NCBI GenBank assembly: GCA_023399465.1
Contig: JAEWPB010000177.1
Span: forward strand, 11,720-75,719
DNA from: Pseudomonadota bacterium
Lineage (GTDB): Bacteria; Pseudomonadota; Alphaproteobacteria; Rhizobiales; Rhizobiaceae
Reading direction: 5' to 3'
Length of the DNA stretch: 64,000 bases
Under the pieces are notes generated by a model. The model did not search any database. It had not been told where the DNA came from and worked only from the letters and a program-made list of their open reading frames with translations. Position 1 is the stretch's first letter. The number at the start of each line of letters is the position of its first letter. The position numbers and the translations under genes are program-made. Positions 63,599 to 64,000 of this stretch are shown here, one piece after another.

Positions 63599-64000
63599 TC
63601 AGGCGGCGTCCACCTCTTCCTCACCGGCATTGAACTTGAAACCGATGGCCTTCAGCTTGTCGACCATTTCGGTCCCGTATTCCTCGGCAAGCTCGCGGCC
63701 GACCTTCGGGGCATAGGCCACCCGGTCCTCCTGCCGTTCCGGCGGCGGCTGGATGATGACCAGCAGGCGGGCGACTTCGTCGGAGATATTGGTGAACATG
63801 CGGGTGACACCGGCCGGAACCGAAATGTAGTCGAGCGGCTCGAGGATCAGGCTATGTTCGCCTTCATCCCCCCAGCTCACCTTGAAACGGCCGTTGATGC
63901 AGAAGAAGTTTTCGACGGTAAGTTCATGGCAATGAAGCCCGGGAGCATTGCCCGGAGGGCATTCCGCAATCGAAACGACCGCGCCCGGCAGGCTCTTGAT
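63599..64000 (-). CDS. Cupin-domain protein (partial, continues beyond the window)
   Basis: The reading frame is open from 63599 to the right edge of the window, so 134 codons of the C-terminal part are visible. It has the cupin metal motif PGLHCHELTVENFFCINGRFKV and the second beta-strand group LEPLDYISVPAGVTRMFTNISDE. So the visible part contains a complete cupin core with a His-x-His and a Glu. The N terminus and start are outside. Such proteins are dioxygenases, isomerases or binding proteins; the pairing with two SDR genes suggests a small catabolic unit. Confidence 0.82.
   Translation of the reverse strand: MKSLPGAVVSIAECPPGNAPGLHCHELTVENFFCINGRFKVSWGDEGEHSLILEPLDYISVPAGVTRMFTNISDEVARLLVIIQPPPERQEDRVAYAPKVGRELAEEYGTEMVDKLKAIGFKFNAGEEEVDAA

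Overview
The window reads as a chromosomal stretch of an alphaproteobacterium of the order Hyphomicrobiales, most likely family Rhizobiaceae. The evidence is the high GC content, betaine-lipid genes btaA/btaB, a type II lumazine synthase behind an FMN riboswitch, a carnitine dehydrogenase fused to a thioesterase, an ArsR-methyltransferase fusion next to metF, and many solute-binding-protein ABC transporters. Nothing marks it as a plasmid. No rRNA, tRNA or CRISPR array was seen.

Layout. 0-7.2 kb: cell-envelope genes (lytic transglycosylases, a GH25 lysozyme lipoprotein, a serine hydrolase), btaAB for phosphorus-free membrane lipid, and a 25-codon membrane-peptide gene. 7.2-11.1 kb: metF with its ArsR-methyltransferase regulator, then ettA. 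11.2-23.2 kb: mixed housekeeping and accessory genes: a GT-C-like membrane protein, an RNase T2 broken by a frameshift, an alpha/beta hydrolase, a DMT transporter, a TPP enzyme, RidA, a rhodanese-type protein, an aldose epimerase, an L,D-transpeptidase, a stand-alone hpaD with an FNR/FixK-type box, and an orphan ParA ATPase. 23.4-33.5 kb: two divergent units. Leftward lie an N-formylglutamate-amidohydrolase-like gene, a glutamine-synthetase-like gene, an aldehyde dehydrogenase and an iron alcohol dehydrogenase. Rightward lie a MurR/RpiR regulator and a four-gene PotD-type ABC importer. Together they look like a gamma-glutamylation route for an amino alcohol or polyamine-like substrate. 33.7-34.5 kb: FMN riboswitch and ribH2. 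34.5-51.0 kb: a GlxA/CdhR-type regulator divergent from a carnitine/gamma-butyrobetaine operon (dehydrocarnitine cleavage enzyme, carnitine dehydrogenase-thioesterase fusion, acyl-CoA dehydrogenase, ADP-forming CoA ligase, CaiD-like hydratase), followed by a dipeptide-type ABC importer, a CocE-type hydrolase, an ACT protein and an HSL-type esterase. 51.3-57.1 kb: metH, an AGE-family epimerase and a heme-degrading-domain protein. 57.2-60.5 kb: a surface-glycan decoration set (LicD-methyltransferase fusion, methyltransferase, sulfotransferase). 60.5-64.0 kb: an accessory region with a small DUF2314-like gene, a tyrosine-recombinase remnant, two SDR oxidoreductases and a cupin gene cut by the window edge.

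Connections. A near-identical 20-bp palindrome lies in front of both the ArsR-methyltransferase/metF unit and metH, 46 kb apart, which points to one methionine-cycle regulon. Glycine betaine made by the carnitine module could feed that same one-carbon pool. Both ABC operons carry a perfect stem-loop between the binding-protein gene and the first permease. Function calls rest on recognised motifs and gene order only; no database search was possible.
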